Shown here piece by piece: positions 46,496 through 60,964 of a DNA stretch of 64,000 nt. The notes below the pieces were generated by a model that worked only from the letters and a program-made list of their open reading frames with translations, did no database searches and was not told the DNA's origin. The translations under genes and the position numbers were made by a program. Position 1 is the first letter of the stretch; each line of letters starts with the position of its first letter. Source of the stretch: Auanema rhodensis (Eukaryota; Nematoda; Chromadorea; Rhabditida; Rhabditidae); contig OZ059897.1 in assembly GCA_964057225.1 (NCBI GenBank), positions 7,130,001 through 7,194,000 of the forward strand, in the 5' to 3' direction.

Positions 46496-47681
46496 AGTGA
46501 CCCTAGATACTAGTGATCATATTTTAAATGAAAGATTTTGTAGAAATAGATCAATAGACTAATTATATCAATAATAATAATAATAATTCATATTGTTATT
46601 TCAAAACCTTCAAATTTAACGAAAAGCTGTGCAGCTGCAACAAGACAGGCTAATCTGATTCAACAGTTCACAATGTACAAACTTAACGAATAAGCTATAT
46701 ACTAAGTATATAATTAGCATATTAGTATAAATATAATAGTTTATATCACTACCCCCTCCCCATCCACCTACAATCATCCATGTATGTATGTATGTATATG
46801 ATATGAATGTCCGTTATAGACATGAGCATCTGAACTTTAATGATGTAAATAAGAAAATATATAAGTTATATTAAACTATAATTAGATTTCTATATGTATT
46901 ATTGGATTAAATTGTCATCTAAGCCTAACCTATGTCAAAATATATAAATAATAAAATTATATAACATATCATTAATCTATTATTATAGAACTTAACCTAT
47001 AATATTCTATAAATTTATTTAAATTTTCATTAAAACAGTCTTTCAATTTAAATTGAATATACATATGTATGTGTCATCAAGTTGTATAGTTTTTTCTTTT
47101 TATTTTTAAACATCAAAGTGAAATATTCAAATACATTCTTCTTATCGTTTCCTGTTCAAATGCCATTTTCCTTAAAAATTATCGATGTTTGAGAATATTT
47201 AACTATTCGGAAGTATTTATAAACTATATAAGGTCAAAAAAAAAGTTTTATGACCTATAGTTCAAAAATTTTAGTTAGGATTACGATAAGATTACTCTAG
47301 ATTTTTGAAAAGAAAAGTTAAAACTTCCATTCCTTCAAAGAAAACATCTTAATTCGGTCAAGATAGGTATCTCTCTTACTCACTCACTCCCCCCCTCTCT
47401 CTCTCCTTCTCTCCGTCTCTCTTTCTCTCTCTCTCTATCTCTCTGTATATTGGATTCTTTCTTATTCGATGTAAATTAAGAAGAAATTTTCATTGCCAAA
47501 GGTCGTTGTGTGACCATTATTGCTTACTGCCACACCACACTGGACTCATCTTCTTCATCTTGTCAACAGCCTACTCATCTAGTTCAATGGCTTGTCTTTC
47601 ATTTGACCGTAGAGAAGCCCAATGATGATGATGACGATCATTCTCTCTCTCTCTCCCTCTCTCTCTATTTCTCATCTTCAG

Positions 47682-47986
47682 CTTTCTCAAAAGGAGTTAG
47701 TAGAGAATCATGATATTGCGAAAAGAAGAGAAACAGTAGCCAATGAAGCCAAGCTGACAAGGACGGAATTCATTAAGTTTTATGATCGTTCTTCTGGGAA
47801 ATCCTCTTCATATAAAGCAAAAGAAGATATATATGTATATCTAGATAGTAATAGTTGTTGTAGTTATATTAGAAATGAAGTAAATTACTTAAGTAATTAT
47901 ATGAAAAGTATTTTAACAAGTCATTTTACAACTAACTACAACAACTTGTTCAGCAACAATTCATTAGTATTCTCTCTTTTATTTTA
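47682..47986 (+). other. candidate coding exon
   Basis: After TTTCTCATCTTCAG the frame is open for about 100 codons: QLSQKELVENHDIAKRRETV, ANEAKLTRTEFIKFYDRSSG, KSSSYKAKED, then a more AT-driven tail to TAA. The first 55 codons look like protein. There is no clear ATG upstream other than one reached through a CT tract (47622). It may be a terminal exon. No family is recognised. Confidence 0.3.
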
Positions 47987-48828
47987 AATTATACTAAACT
48001 CTACTATACTATATCGTATAGTTAACTACTGAAGTAAAACAAAAACATCAAATTTCGATGAAATTGAACAATCCTTGAAGTCAGACCCAAAGTTAGTCAA
48101 GTGAAAACTAATATTCAATAAGAAAAAAAATAGGAAGAACCTAAAGCAACCTGATTTGCCTAGCAGAATATCGAGATTTCCTGCTTGTATAGCCGTTTTT
48201 GAACTTTTTTTTCATGATTTGTTCAACTAGTTTATAAGCAAGTAAGTCATATTGTCTAGGCTATTCATTACGCACAACTTAACTTCGAAAATCTTTTTTT
48301 TCTGTTTGAAATTTGTCTCACTTCCATCCAACTTTATGGCGCCAAATTTACAATTTCCATTAGCCATGGAATCGGAACAACTGAAACAAGAGTAAGAGAG
48401 AGAAAGAGAGAGAGAGAAAGAGAGAGAGAGAGTAAATTACTGAGAGGAACAACTTGAGATTACTTGTATATTTCATACACTATCCTCGTTAACTTAACCT
48501 CTCAGCACCAAAGTTTAATTGATTTCAACTTCCGGCAAGAGATTACTGTGTTTGAATACCAAAATGTCATTTGAATGAATCATATGTTGTAAGAATAGTT
48601 TGAAAAAATCCTAACCGATTTTTCTGTTCACATCCGTCTGAACCAAGTCTGTTAACTTCCGTTGACTTTGCTAAAACGATTGGATTTTCAATTGTTTTTG
48701 GCACCTCTCAGCAGCATTATGACCTTCATAACTGCAATCAAAGTTTCTATTCTTTAAATAGTTAACTATGCTAAGGGCCATTTACTATATTAAGCAAGCA
48801 ATGCCATCTCTCTTTTACCCGGATAACT

Positions 48829-48829
<1 letters not shown>

Positions 48830-48877
<48 letters not shown>
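48830..48877. repeat. (CT)n tract
   Basis: About 24 CT units. Confidence 0.95.
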
Positions 48878-48881
<4 letters not shown>

Positions 48882-49722
48882 ACTTCAAACTTAGGACAGT
48901 TACTCTGTTAGTACTCATCATCTTTCCTATTCATTAATTTTCCCATTTACAGTAAAAGAATCCAAGTGGATCTATTTCCGTTCGGTCGAATGCTCATTTA
49001 GCCAGCAATTCACAATCACTTCCAACCTTTATTCGGCTCTTTTTATTACTTTTTCATTCATCCAACTAGATATTTCTCTGTTACCTTGGCCAGATCAATT
49101 CACAATTTCCTTTTCCTTCCTCTTCACCTTTTATCTTTTTTCTTGTTCATCTCATCTGTTCCTTTTTTTTCTTCTTTTTCTGCTTGTTTTCAACCTTATT
49201 TCTAATATTTATATATCTTTACTATACCATATAGTAGAGATATTATTAAGAATGATACTTAAACCTCAATGAATGTCTTTTGTATTTGTGTCTACTTTCC
49301 GACTCTTAACCCTTTTCATCCCGGTCATGTTATAAGGCTTATGACACAGCAGCATGAGCAATAGATACAAGAGGATTCATCACGAACACCTGCAATCAGC
49401 CTTTTCCAGCATGGCTAAAGTATTGTAAAAGCTTATTATACGTATATCCTTACTATAAAGCCAGATACTTTCTCTGAACCTCATACACACATCCTTTTAT
49501 GGATTTATGATAAGTCCATTTCTATTCATTACAATCGAAAACAATGCTTTCATTTCCTTGATGTCACAATAAAATAGAAAACTCAGAAGAGAAAAAAGCC
49601 TTTTCACCTAACCATATACTATATACTTAGCTATTCTGTGAGATTTCCTGCTCCAGTGCAGTCGAAAAAATCCCGAAAAACGGAACAGATCAAGTCGGAT
49701 ACAGGTCTGTTGTCCATCTGCG

Positions 49723-49812
49723 ATGTCACCAGCATCAGGTCAACTACATCTGTCGACAACGCATGTTATGCTCTGTGTTCTTTTCACCCTCTATCAACTT
49801 CTACAGAATAAG
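49723..49812 (+). other. candidate first exon with signal-peptide-like sequence
   Basis: ATG followed by 30 codons, SPASGQLHLSTTHVMLCVLF then TLYQLLQNK, ending exactly at a good donor (AATAAG then GTGAGAAG) in phase 0. The hydrophobic core suits a signal peptide. No certain exon 2; the open piece after TTATTCCAG at 51022 (VASSSYKANPCSALS) is in the right phase. Confidence 0.25.
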
Positions 49813-51389
49813 GTGAGAAGAATGATTTAGGTAAAAAAATTGCATATTACGCTGTAAGCTCAAGACGTTCAGTCAAAACTTGGCCAGATTGTCTAACCAT
49901 ATCCGTCCGTTCCCTCTTAATTCCTATCATAAGACATATTAGCCATATTGAATAATCAAAACAGCATATGTTGTATGAGTGAATGAGATTGTTTACACAT
50001 CGCATGTCTTTCCAGAATATCTAATACAAAACAGTTTTTCAGTTTTTCATCTCTTATGCACTTCTCTGTTTCTCATACCGCAGTAGTGTTGGCTCAGATT
50101 TCAATATTAGAATGTCTTAATACTATATGCATATAGTAAAAAGGTATAAAAGACTGAAATATGGTTAAAAGAGAAATCTTTTTAATTAGTAATAAGGTAT
50201 CATTTGAATTTGGCCGACACATAACCCATTCAAACAAACTTCTCAAGTCACTAATCGGTATAGGCGACATACCACCCATCTACTTACCTATTCAACTCTT
50301 CTGTCTCTCTCTCTCTCTCCATCTCTCTATCTCTATCTTGTCTCTTTGCACCTAATAGCCGGCGATGAGGTGGCCGAGCTAGTTGTCGGCTTGTTCCATA
50401 TATACATTCAACAGTCAGTCAAGCCGACGACCATCAATCCGTAATTACCGTCTGATGAACCAAAGAGGTGGAGCGAAGGTCGCATGCATGCCATCCATCT
50501 TGCTCGTGTACAAGCGTCGACGGAAAAGTAGAAGAAGAAGAACCTGTAACCAGGATAACATGTTATTAAGCCTTTGAGAAGAAAAACGGATATGACAGTA
50601 CTTTGTAACCAGCCATCTTTCGGTTCTTCTTCAAACGGATGTATATGTACATGTATCTTCTTCTCTTCTTCTATGTTCTTTGTCATCTTTTTTGTCTTTT
50701 CTTTCAATTATTTTAAGAAATTTATTTGTTAATATATACGTATATATACAATACATTCATATAATCTTTGTCAGTTAGTTAGAAAGACAATGAATGATGT
50801 TACATGTTGATGACAACAACAAACCATGTCCATCGTGATGAGGATGAGGATGATGATGATGATGATGACCACATATGAATATATCATGTTATTCTTCTTA
50901 TTCTTTCATTCCCTTATTCTCCAGAATAATTAAATAGAACATGTGTTAGTTCTTCTTCATCTTCTTTTCATTCTCTTTTATAACTTTTTCTTGTTTACTT
51001 CATTTTCAAGCATTATTCCAGGTGGCTTCATCAAGCTACAAAGCCAATCCTTGTAGTGCACTTTCAAACCATATACCCTTACTCTCTCTCTCTCTCTCTC
51101 TTTCTTATATTAAACTACTGGCTACTAACTATATGTTTTGACTCAAATGTATCCAGCAACGTGAATCCATTATGAGATTTCGTTAAGTTCATCATAGTTG
51201 AACCTCATATGTCCGGAATTGTGAAAAGCTTGCAGCGCATCATTGCATTTGGAGATACATACGTCGTACTCAAATTCAATTTATTTTACTTTTATTCTTC
51301 TTTTCTCTCCCTATCGACACATTTTCTACTATATCATATAGTTACATAGTATATACATATATCTAGATATACCTTGTATATGGTCATCA

Positions 51390-51556
51390 GCAAAGTACTG
51401 AGCCAGACAAAACCCTACTTGCGATACCTTTGTGAGCCATGGATGGATGATGCATCATCTCCCGGTAGATACCATCCGGCTGGAGTCTCTGTACCGGAAA
51501 TCTCGTCTGCAACTCAGATGAATGACAAAGAAAAGCCGACACTGACCACAGATTGA
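51390..51556 (+). other. candidate terminal exon
   Basis: The frame reads KVLSQTKPYLRYLCEPWMDD, ASSPGRYHPAGVSVPEISSA, TQMNDKEKPTLTTD and stops. Balanced codon use and higher GC than its surroundings. The preceding AG (GGTCATCAG) lacks a pyrimidine tract, so the splice is doubtful. Confidence 0.3.
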
Positions 51557-52608
51557 GGTATACAGAGCTGGACCAAGAGATTTCAGAGATTGAATAACAG
51601 AGAGAGAGAGAATGAGAGAAAGAAAAAGAGGAGGGAGGCTAGAAAGAGATCATAATGAGTCTGACCAATTATGGAAACTAGTGATTCTATAGCCATTATT
51701 TGACCTTTTCCGACCATCATCATCTCACATTTACACACATAAACAAGAGAAAAAGATTCTTATTCTTCCGATGAATCAGATGGCCATTAGATCGTTTTCA
51801 AGGAATCCTTGTATGTTTGTTTATCTTTTCAAATATTTTTATTTATTTTTTTCATCAAATCAATAAGAAATATCTTGAAACCTCATTTCAAATATATAAT
51901 TATGATCTGAGTGTCTGTGTTAACTATGCATTCGTTCACTTTTTTCAACAACATTTCGCGCTCATTGATGACATCAACTAACTTCCGATGCTCTCTTTCA
52001 ACACTTCTCGTTCAGAATTTTCTGCTAAACTATGCAGAATATACTATTTCAATTTTTTTCTTCTTGCCCTTCTTCTTCTTCTTCTTCTTGTACTTCTTCA
52101 TAAGTACCTTAATCCTTTCTATTTCTCTTCATATTCACATCTAGCACATCTCTCGCCTGCTAACCACCAGCAGCATATTCTCTCTTTCAACTAACAATAT
52201 CTTTAGCTATTTGCCGCTTAAAAAAACATCATTTTGTTAGTACAATGACCAAAGACTGTGTGATAGTGATAGGTCTTTTTACAACTTTTTTTGACCACTT
52301 TATTCAAAAAGAATATAAAGACAGGAGGGAATAGCCTATCTAATAGAATAGTCCGGCTTCGAACTTGCCGACAAAGATGCGCCGAACTGACAATTTGCAT
52401 TCAAATTTGATAATTTTCTTTAACAAATGGGAAACATTAAAATCAAAATTACACTGATCTATTCATACATATGTATTCTCAAGAGAGGAATAGCTTTTCT
52501 AGAATTGTATTGATGCTGGAACGATGAAGAATTAGTATGAAAATGAGCTGATTAATCGAGAGAACAAGAATGAGGGAGAGGTTTAAGTATTTCTTGAGAG
52601 AATAACAA

Positions 52609-52639
<31 letters not shown>

Positions 52640-53715
52640 TGAATCTAAAAGGGAAAATAGAAGAAACTAGAAGATGATGATGATGATGATGATGATGAAG
52701 AAGCTGAACTGACGATGAGAGATGAAGTGTTGATATGTCAGAATGAATAGATGGATGTTTCTATCTAGAATATTGTAATAATATGTAGCGATTATAATGT
52801 TATCTATCTTTGAACCACCTACGTACTACGTGCTTCATCTCATATGTGTCTCTCTTAACCTTATTCTTTATTAACTTCTCTCTCTCTCTCTCTCTCTCTT
52901 CTATTATCTCTCTTAATCTTAATTCTATCTGTCAACTTATTTCTCTGTAAGTAACAACTTTCTTTAATTCGATAGTAATAGCTTTTCCATCATACTATCA
53001 GCCAATCAACTTCCTAACCAACAACAGTTGATCAAAACAATAGAAAATCATACTTTTCATATCTTCACCTCTGACGTCTTCTCTCTCTCTCTCTAACTGG
53101 CCCAACCTCTCTTAGACATATGACTTACAAGAGATAGACGTTGTAAATATGTTACTTACCTTCACTGTTCATTGAGTATAAGCAGCAGAAGGTCCTGATT
53201 CTTACTCATTTTCTCCTTCATGTCTCATCTCGTTATTCCAAATTCAGTCACTTTCAGCCATCTCAATATTGAAGCAGATTTTTTCGATGTAAATCTGATT
53301 TTGGGCTTATTACCTGTCAACTACTGTATAACCATGGTAATTCAACCAAGTGTCTGACCTTGCATCACAAGGCTCCAGATGGTCTGACTGCATCACGGTC
53401 ATTGTATTCCTCATGTTTTGCAGCTATTTTTCTCCCCAAAAGAATACAGATTCCTTAAATTTCGATGCAGATAGAGATTTGTACAAGATGTCATATAGTG
53501 CCAGCCTTTTCCAGTCTTGAGAAATCTATGCTCAATAGTCAATCAAAGAAAGCATTTTTCTCCAAATTCAACTTAATCTAAGCCTTCTTTTACAAAACGA
53601 TCTTATTCATTTTTTTCATTGATATACCAAGCTCTTATGACAATCAATCCTTGAAAGATACTATTCTCATACAATATTTTCTGAATAAAGTAGAAAATCC
53701 AAAGCAAAACTAAAC

Positions 53716-53750
<35 letters not shown>

Positions 53751-55105
53751 AGAAGGAGGAATAAGAACATCAGTACCAGTCTGCTGACTCACATATCTCA
53801 TGTGCACTGTGAATCATCTTCTGGATATTCTTATACATCCGACAAGGCTTTTTAACCTTCCGTCTATCCATGTTTGAACTTTTTGTCTTCTCTAATCTCC
53901 AATTTATCTATCAATAATCTTTTCTTTTCAACTGTGTTTTTCTTTATTTGAATAGAGAGAGAAACAGAGAGAGAGAAAGAGCACTTTTCTTTGAAACAAT
54001 ATTTCCGTTTTGTCATTTCATTTGTCACTTCTATTGCTCATATCTTAAGATCGATGACAACGACAACGACGACTTTTTAACTTTTTTCTTCAAATGATTC
54101 TAATCTAATGTTAGAATAATGACAATAATAGAGATGACACAATGATGTCTTACTCTCTCTCTCTCTCTATCTCTCTCTCTCTTTCTTACTATTCCTTATG
54201 CATCATTTCAATATTTCAAGTTTATTTGTTGACCTGAAAAACCTTTTGGAACAAAGAGTACATGAAATTACAATTTGATTTCAAATATTTTCCTAAATCC
54301 ATATAGAGATGTCCTTTACCTTTACAGTTTTTTTTTTTAAATCATCTCTTCAAAACAGTCATCTTCTTCGGAATCTATGCTCATAGCATTAGCGAGTCTC
54401 ATGTCCTTCCTTCAAACATCTTGCCAATAGGCAAATCATTGAGATTTCAAATATTCACAGCAGGATGGCCAGCATGAAGCATTTCACAACTTATTAATTG
54501 CAGCTTTATCAAGTATAGTTAGTATAGATTAACTATATGATATGAGAGAAACTGTTAGAATATCCAAATCTAGATATGACATCTCTGACTATAAAACTGT
54601 TGCCAACAGTCATTATGATAGTTCTCTGATTGCAAAAATAATTTATGAGCTAAGGTCAACGAAGTGAGGGGCAAATCTCATTACTATTCGTAGTAGTAAG
54701 GAGTTTTGATTAGTATACTTAGTATTACAACAACTAGACTTATCTCATTTAGATGTAAATGATATTACATGAACTATTTCTCAGCCTTGTATACTATATA
54801 TCAAAAAAAATAGAAATTAACTATGCATATAGTTTATCTTTTTGATTATTTATGCCCAAAATGCTTTCTCATCAATACTGACAACGTTGCTATTGCTCTT
54901 CTTACTCCTGCTGCTCCTCAATCTCGTATCTCTGTTGACAAGATATTCTTTTACGAAGCAAGAAGACAGATTACCTAGTGACATATATTTCGCGCAATGA
55001 TGTAATAGTTAAGGATAGCTTATGCTTAGTTAACTATATACCATATTTATCTGATAATTAGCATAAATAAAAAAATATGTTTCAACTTTAATTATGGGTT
55101 TCAGC

Positions 55106-55240
55106 ATGGATACATCTGAGCAATCAACCAGATATCGTGGCTACGCTCCTGCTCGGCCCTTGCTGCTTGTTGACCTGAACCTGCCTCATCTGCCATCATT
55201 AGCTTCTGATGTTCCCCTCTCTCTGAACACAATTGATGTT
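55106..55240 (+). other. candidate first exon
   Basis: GGGTTTCAG, one base, then ATG: MDTSEQSTRYRGYAPARPLL, LVDLNLPHLPSLASDVPLSL, NTIDV, ending in phase 0 at GTGAGTATG. Acceptor, ATG and donor are all well formed, which suits a trans-splice site and first coding exon. Downstream partners are not certain. Confidence 0.35.
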
Positions 55241-56344
55241 GTGAGTATGTTTGAAGATGTTCTTCTTCTAAAATACTTTTTCATCACGTTGGTCCAAAGA
55301 AGATGAAAGTGAGTTAGTTGAATTTCATATAAACAAACTGCTTAGAAATGCATTAGTTTTTTGATCGAATTGAGACCAATTTTTCGAGTTAAAGATCAGA
55401 ATCTACACAAAAAATTTGAAGCAGTTTTTCATTTTCACAAATAACTTATGAAAAAAACAAAAAAAAGTGTGAATTATTGACAAACCGTCCGGTGTCTAAT
55501 CTCATCAAATATTTCCTTCTTCTCAAAAAGCAAAAACATTCAAAATCTCAAAGAGCTGATCGTAAAAGCTTGATTCAGCGTATTCATATTCCCTTCCCTC
55601 TTCTACTACTCTCTAGAACTTCATATATATCTCTTAAACTTGAATACAACCGTCATGTACAATCTATCAACTGTAAATGATTGTATGAAATATTTCACGT
55701 AAATTGACGTGAGCGTGAAAATCACGTGGCTAGTATGCTCAGCATGCACATGGCAGCTGTTTCTTGACTATCGGCCATTATAAGGTAAGTTAACTATGTT
55801 GAAATATTACTGTATTACTCATTTTCTTATACTATACCATGTTTACGATTGATTTTCACAAGTTTATGATCTTTTCGAGTTTTTCCTTTCTTCTCTTGCT
55901 CTCCAACTTGTCTTTCTTTTTACTTTGAAAAGTTATACGTGTGTAGTATGTATGTGGCCATCGTTTCATTCTGTATTCATCAACTTATCCTTGGGCTTGT
56001 AAGTATCATTAAGCTTAGTGAAATAGCCTTTCTCTATTTCTCTTCAGTAAGCTCATGCTATTTCTCTTCTGATATGTTTCTGAGTATCTGGTCTTATTAG
56101 GCAATATACACACATAGATACATCTACACATGTGGTGGTTGTAGATGAAGCAGCAATATTGCCTCGGCTATTCTCATCAATGGCTCCGCATGAGACTGAT
56201 GTTTCTTCTTCTTCTCCAGCTTCTCCTCTATCTTCTGTCGTGTGTTCATCGTTGAAGCTGGCTCCAGTCTATTGCGTATTCTCATCTTCCAGCACACTTT
56301 TCGACCTCATCTTCTAACAATATAATATGGGCGGAGTCTGAATC

Positions 56345-56509
56345 TTTTACGTTGTCACAACGTCCGAGAGAGGGTGGAGAGAAGAGCAATTCTCATCCAG
56401 AAGAGGCGGAGCTAGGCTGGCCTTTCGGTCGTCTGTTGGTTACATCCTGGTCAGTCAACCAAATGCTTCACCACAGTCTCACAAGTCATCATCTTCACAC
56501 ATTCAGGTA
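56345..56509 (+). other. candidate internal exon
   Basis: Frame VVTTSERGWREEQFSSRRGG, ARLAFRSSVGYILVSQPNAS, PQSHKSSSSHIQ, ending in CAG at a GTATGA donor in phase 0. A second frame is also open, and no acceptor is obvious because an in-frame TGA lies just upstream. A matching phase-0 piece follows at 58029-58075. Confidence 0.25.
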
Positions 56510-57054
56510 TGAATTTTCTAAGAATTTTTGTATTTTTCTTTGAAAACATTGTTTCAACATAATGCGGTAAATCATAGTATAATAATAGATACAGTAGTTC
56601 TAAGATCCTGAGATCACATAAGATGAGAGAGAGGCTATTGGAAATACATCTGGCTACCTAAAACCTTTTTTTTTTAAACAAAATTCTAATTAGCTAGATA
56701 CAATAAGTGAATTTTCTTATTGTTACTTGTCATTAAATACAATTTTCTTCGTCTTTCATTCATTTTCTCTTATAAAATCATTAAATGCAGAATTAGAACA
56801 TATGTTAAAGTATGATTTGTGAATACAGCCATGATTATCTTATTCTTTTGCCATATCCATACCATTTCCCTTCTCCAAACCCTCTCTCTTTCTCTTTCAT
56901 ATAATCTTTCTTACGCTCTCAGTCTCTTAAGAATTACCAAAAAAGACTGTGTGAGAACAGCTGTCAAATGAAAATATCTTTGTATAGTTGGTCCAGCCAT
57001 TATTCAACCTCAATCATACTGTTACCTCCTATTCCAAGTCTTTCCTTAACGCCT

Positions 57055-57055
<1 letters not shown>

Positions 57056-57101
<46 letters not shown>
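57056..57101. repeat. (CT)n tract
   Basis: About 23 CT units. Confidence 0.95.
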
Positions 57102-57102
<1 letters not shown>

Positions 57103-58028
57103 ATAACTTTCCCAACCTATAACCCTGCGTACATCATTATCTGCATTCCATTCATCAGTCCATCTGCAAATCAAAATTACTTTTCATTCACTTGTCATGT
57201 TTGAAAGCTTTTTCAAATTTTATTTCAACCAGATTACCATATTGGTCAGTCTATTTCTCAGGTTTTTTATTTATTTTTTGACCTTATTAGACCCTCGTAC
57301 TCGTTTCAATGGTTCAGTAGACTTCTCTCTCTCTTTCTCGCTCTCTCTCTCCTTCTCAATCACTCTCTTTCGACTGTCTAGGTTGACCATTCCTTACCGG
57401 AACTCCTATTTTCATGTCAGTTTAACTGTCGCGACTGAGACCATAATTGGACAGAATAGATTCAGATTTCTAAAAAAAATTATTGAGAAATCGCAATTCA
57501 TACCGTATACCATTTAACTATATGTTTTTATTATATATATATGCATATAGTTAGTGTTAATCTTAATATTTTTTTGAAAATAAAATTAAGTTTTCAGATA
57601 GAAAAATCACCTTCTATCTGCCACTTTCTCTCTCTTTCCTCATCTTTCGCCAATATATTCTCACATCTGGAACAAATAATCTGATCTCAATATCCTTTTC
57701 TTCTTTTTCTTCTAAATCACCTATTCAAATTGGAAAAAAAAGCCTTTTGATTCCAATAATTTTTCATTTTTTCCTCAATTCCATAGCTCATCATTATCCA
57801 ATTTCGATCTCATTTTCTTCTGATAATGACCTTCTAACTATCGTTCTCTTCTTAAACAACACTGTGCAATTCAGATATCAAATTCATTTTCATTGTTATC
57901 CAAGATAGTTAGAAGACTATATGTATCTAAACTATACAAATATATAATCAATATAGTTTACTGTATGATTTTTTAAAAAAATATTTATTGTATTATAGCT
58001 CATAAAGTTCATAAATTATCGTTTTTAG

Positions 58029-58075
58029 GCTGACATTATCACATTACTAGCCTGTGAATGGATAATGGATGACCT
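58029..58075 (+). other. candidate short exon
   Basis: After ATCGTTTTTAG the frame reads ADIITLLACEWIMDDLR and meets a GTGACTC donor. Only 47 bp, so chance cannot be excluded. Confidence 0.2.
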
Positions 58076-59786
58076 CCGGTGACTCTCAGTACATCATATG
58101 TTATCAGTTATTAACACCTTTTATAATCAGATTATGGTAACCTATAGCCTATCTTCTCACTAACTATGCCGCTATCACGTTTTTCTTTCAAAACCCAAAA
58201 AAAACATTTGAGGTGCATTCTTTGAAATTGCCGATCCTTATCGTCGGTAAGTGTGCTCGGCTTGCAAAGGATTGCCTTTGAATTGCTACAGTCCTAGAGG
58301 TACTTAGATCACATAGCGTCATAAGCTTGGCCAGACGAAGATCTTTTCGTCACTCACATAAGCCATCGGCTGCTGGCCATGTGTAGAGCATTACGTAAGG
58401 TGTGCACTCACAATCCTATTAGTCTTGTTTCGTTTCGTTCTCGTCGTTGCCATTGTCGCCATTCTCTTCATCTCACCTCTCGTGCTCTGAACCGTCTGTT
58501 GTTACCTCATCATGTGTCAACTCTCCTTCTCTCTTTTTCTCTCTATCTTCCTCCGTGAACCTGTCTACAACACCATAACCTATCTCCATATGTATTGTAT
58601 TCAATTCATTCATCTTATCTTTGAACTTCATCTATCAGCCCACGGAATCTTCTTCTATTTAGCCGTTTGTCGTCGAGAATGAAAGCTGCTTCCGACAGAG
58701 CTTTGCACGGTAATAGCTGTGCACATCATCATCGTTTATCCAAACTATACATCTATCTCCCATCTCATCAACCATTTTCTCTTATTTTGGTATTGTTTCT
58801 TTTACTCATGTGTCGATGGTTATGTAATCATCTGTTTGCTTGATTCAATTATCTTGTATTCAATTGAGAAGCAGCTAAAGCTGAGCCGAAACAAGCAAAA
58901 GAGATGTGAGTAAATGATCGTAGACCCCCGCTGATGATGACCTCGTTGTAGCTTGTAGCATGTGTGTGTGTGTGTCTATGTATGTATGCGTTTTCATCCA
59001 AATTTTGAAATTTTCTTTCAAAATCCCTCAGTGCAGTGCATTGAATCCGAATTGCTTTTCGTTTTCGCATGTGTTGCTCAATTCTCATTATTGTTTCGTC
59101 AAAACAATAACATTCCTTAACTATATTAACTATAATAACTATAATTTTCTTATAGTTGAAGGATTATTAAGATATTTCACACAAACAAACATACATGTAT
59201 GTATGTATGTTGTGTTATAAGCTCCTCCTCTTCCTACTTCTTCTTGTTCTTGTTCTTGTTTCTCCCTCCCCCCCCCTCATCCATAATAATAGTATGGAAG
59301 CTATAGTAATCCTTCTGCATATAAACAAATTTTTATTTTATTCAAACATTTCATCTTAACTATATGATATAGCTAGCTTCCTAACCATGCATCTCTTCTT
59401 TCTTAAACCAATATCAAAGTCCTTCATCCTCATTATCCTCATCATCTAAACATTGTCATTTCTATCTTTATTACATCTGCACCTGATAATTCAATTGTTG
59501 GCTGTAAACCTGGACTCATTTCGTGTATTCATAACCTTAGCACAGACCTTCATCCATTCTCTCTTATGTTCTCTGTGTGTTATCTCTCTCTCTCTTTCTT
59601 CTCTGAGAGAGACTTTTCCATAAAAAGGACAATTGGAAATAGACAACAAGACCTCAACCCTCCTTACTATCCATAAATCAGATATCTCCATGTGTCTCCT
59701 TATAATCAAACCAGCAGAACTATAATTCAATTACCATTTTCCCAGACATATACTTCTTTCTTATGTACATAAGACTTTTCAACTTT

Positions 59787-59788
<2 letters not shown>

Positions 59789-59853
<65 letters not shown>
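59789..59853. repeat. (CT)n tract
   Basis: About 32 CT units. Confidence 0.95.
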
Positions 59854-59861
<8 letters not shown>

Positions 59862-60104
59862 CTTTTACCTTCAAGGCTTTTGTCCCTTTCTTTTCTTATT
59901 CTTTCACCTTCTACCTGTAACCTATTCAGCTAATATCTCACTCACTCACATTCTCAATGTGAATCAGAACGGCTGACAACCTCTATTCTCATATCATATA
60001 GCCACATATGAATTGTCGTTGATACATGATCACCATATCCACCTCCACGCATTCTTGTAAGCTGCAACAACTACAGCTGCCTTCTGACATCGGTTCATGC
60101 GGAG

Positions 60105-60311
60105 CTAAACTGCTTCAGCTCCTCCGATTTCACTTGTCAAATCTTGATTCGTAAGCTTCTTAGACGGCAAAGACCTTCGGACTACACTGCGTATCATCCG
60201 ATTTGCGTCAAACAATTTGCAGATTTCATCCATTTTCATAAATGGCAAAGATGGCTTTACATCTGAACTACTACGCCTAGTAGTACTACTACATGCCCGT
60301 AGGCTTCTCAT
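60105..60311 (-). other. 68-codon protein-like ORF
   Basis: ATG-initiated: MRSLRACSSTTRRSSSDVKP, SLPFMKMDEICKLFDANRMI, RSVVRRSLPSKKLTNQDLTS, then EIGGAEAV and TAG. Balanced composition, basic and Ser-rich, no signal peptide or membrane span. No neighbours, splice partners or family recognised. Confidence 0.3.
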
Positions 60312-60943
60312 CTAGTTGTATCTGCATTGAGCATTAGCATTTTCCATTTCTTTGATGAAAATCTCATATTTCATCTGAATCACATCTTGATATGAGATGT
60401 TATATCCAACTAACTTTTGCTATATGGTATAGTTTATGTTCGATTACCATGAGAAGAATCAAAGTGAAAGAGCAATTACCTTATGTGGTAAGTAGGATTG
60501 CCAGAGTCTAACAACCATTTATCTTCTTTGACTCATTGCGATACAAGAACAAGCCTTCTATGTATGACAGATTTTTGAGCAGGGATTAACCTCGATTGTG
60601 AGTTGATGTCCTACCAGTTCATTCTTTCCGCTTTAGGTCGTAAAACAAACGAAATACCGCCACACATCACAAAAAACGTCTCTTCTTTCATGACAAAAAA
60701 AATAGAAAATTGAAGACAATTAGTCACATAGTTAGCTCTAACTATATATCCTTTCCTGTCTCCTCCCCTTTCTTATTCTTCGATCCAGTCTGACCTGTTA
60801 CAGATATGCATAGCTCAGTATTGGGTTGGACAACATATTGGACAGGCAATTTGAGCAATATCTACCCGGATACCATCTCTCTCTCTCTGTGTATTTCCTT
60901 TTCCAAGTCTTTTTGTATAATTCTTATCTATAATACTTATCAA

Positions 60944-60964
60944 TAACTATATACATATAGTTTA
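60944..60964. repeat. ACTATA...TATAGT palindrome, best example of a recurring motif
   Basis: TAACTATATACATATAGTTTA is a near-perfect inverted repeat. The same design with a variable 1-4 nt centre occurs at 44861-44880, 49220-49236, 50121-50138, 51327-51344, 54817-54836, 59356-59375, 62670-62688, 63615-63635 and also at 35948-35969. Half-sites (TTAACTATA or TATAGTTAA) are more frequent still. Function unknown; it could form hairpins or bind a dimeric protein. Confidence 0.55.
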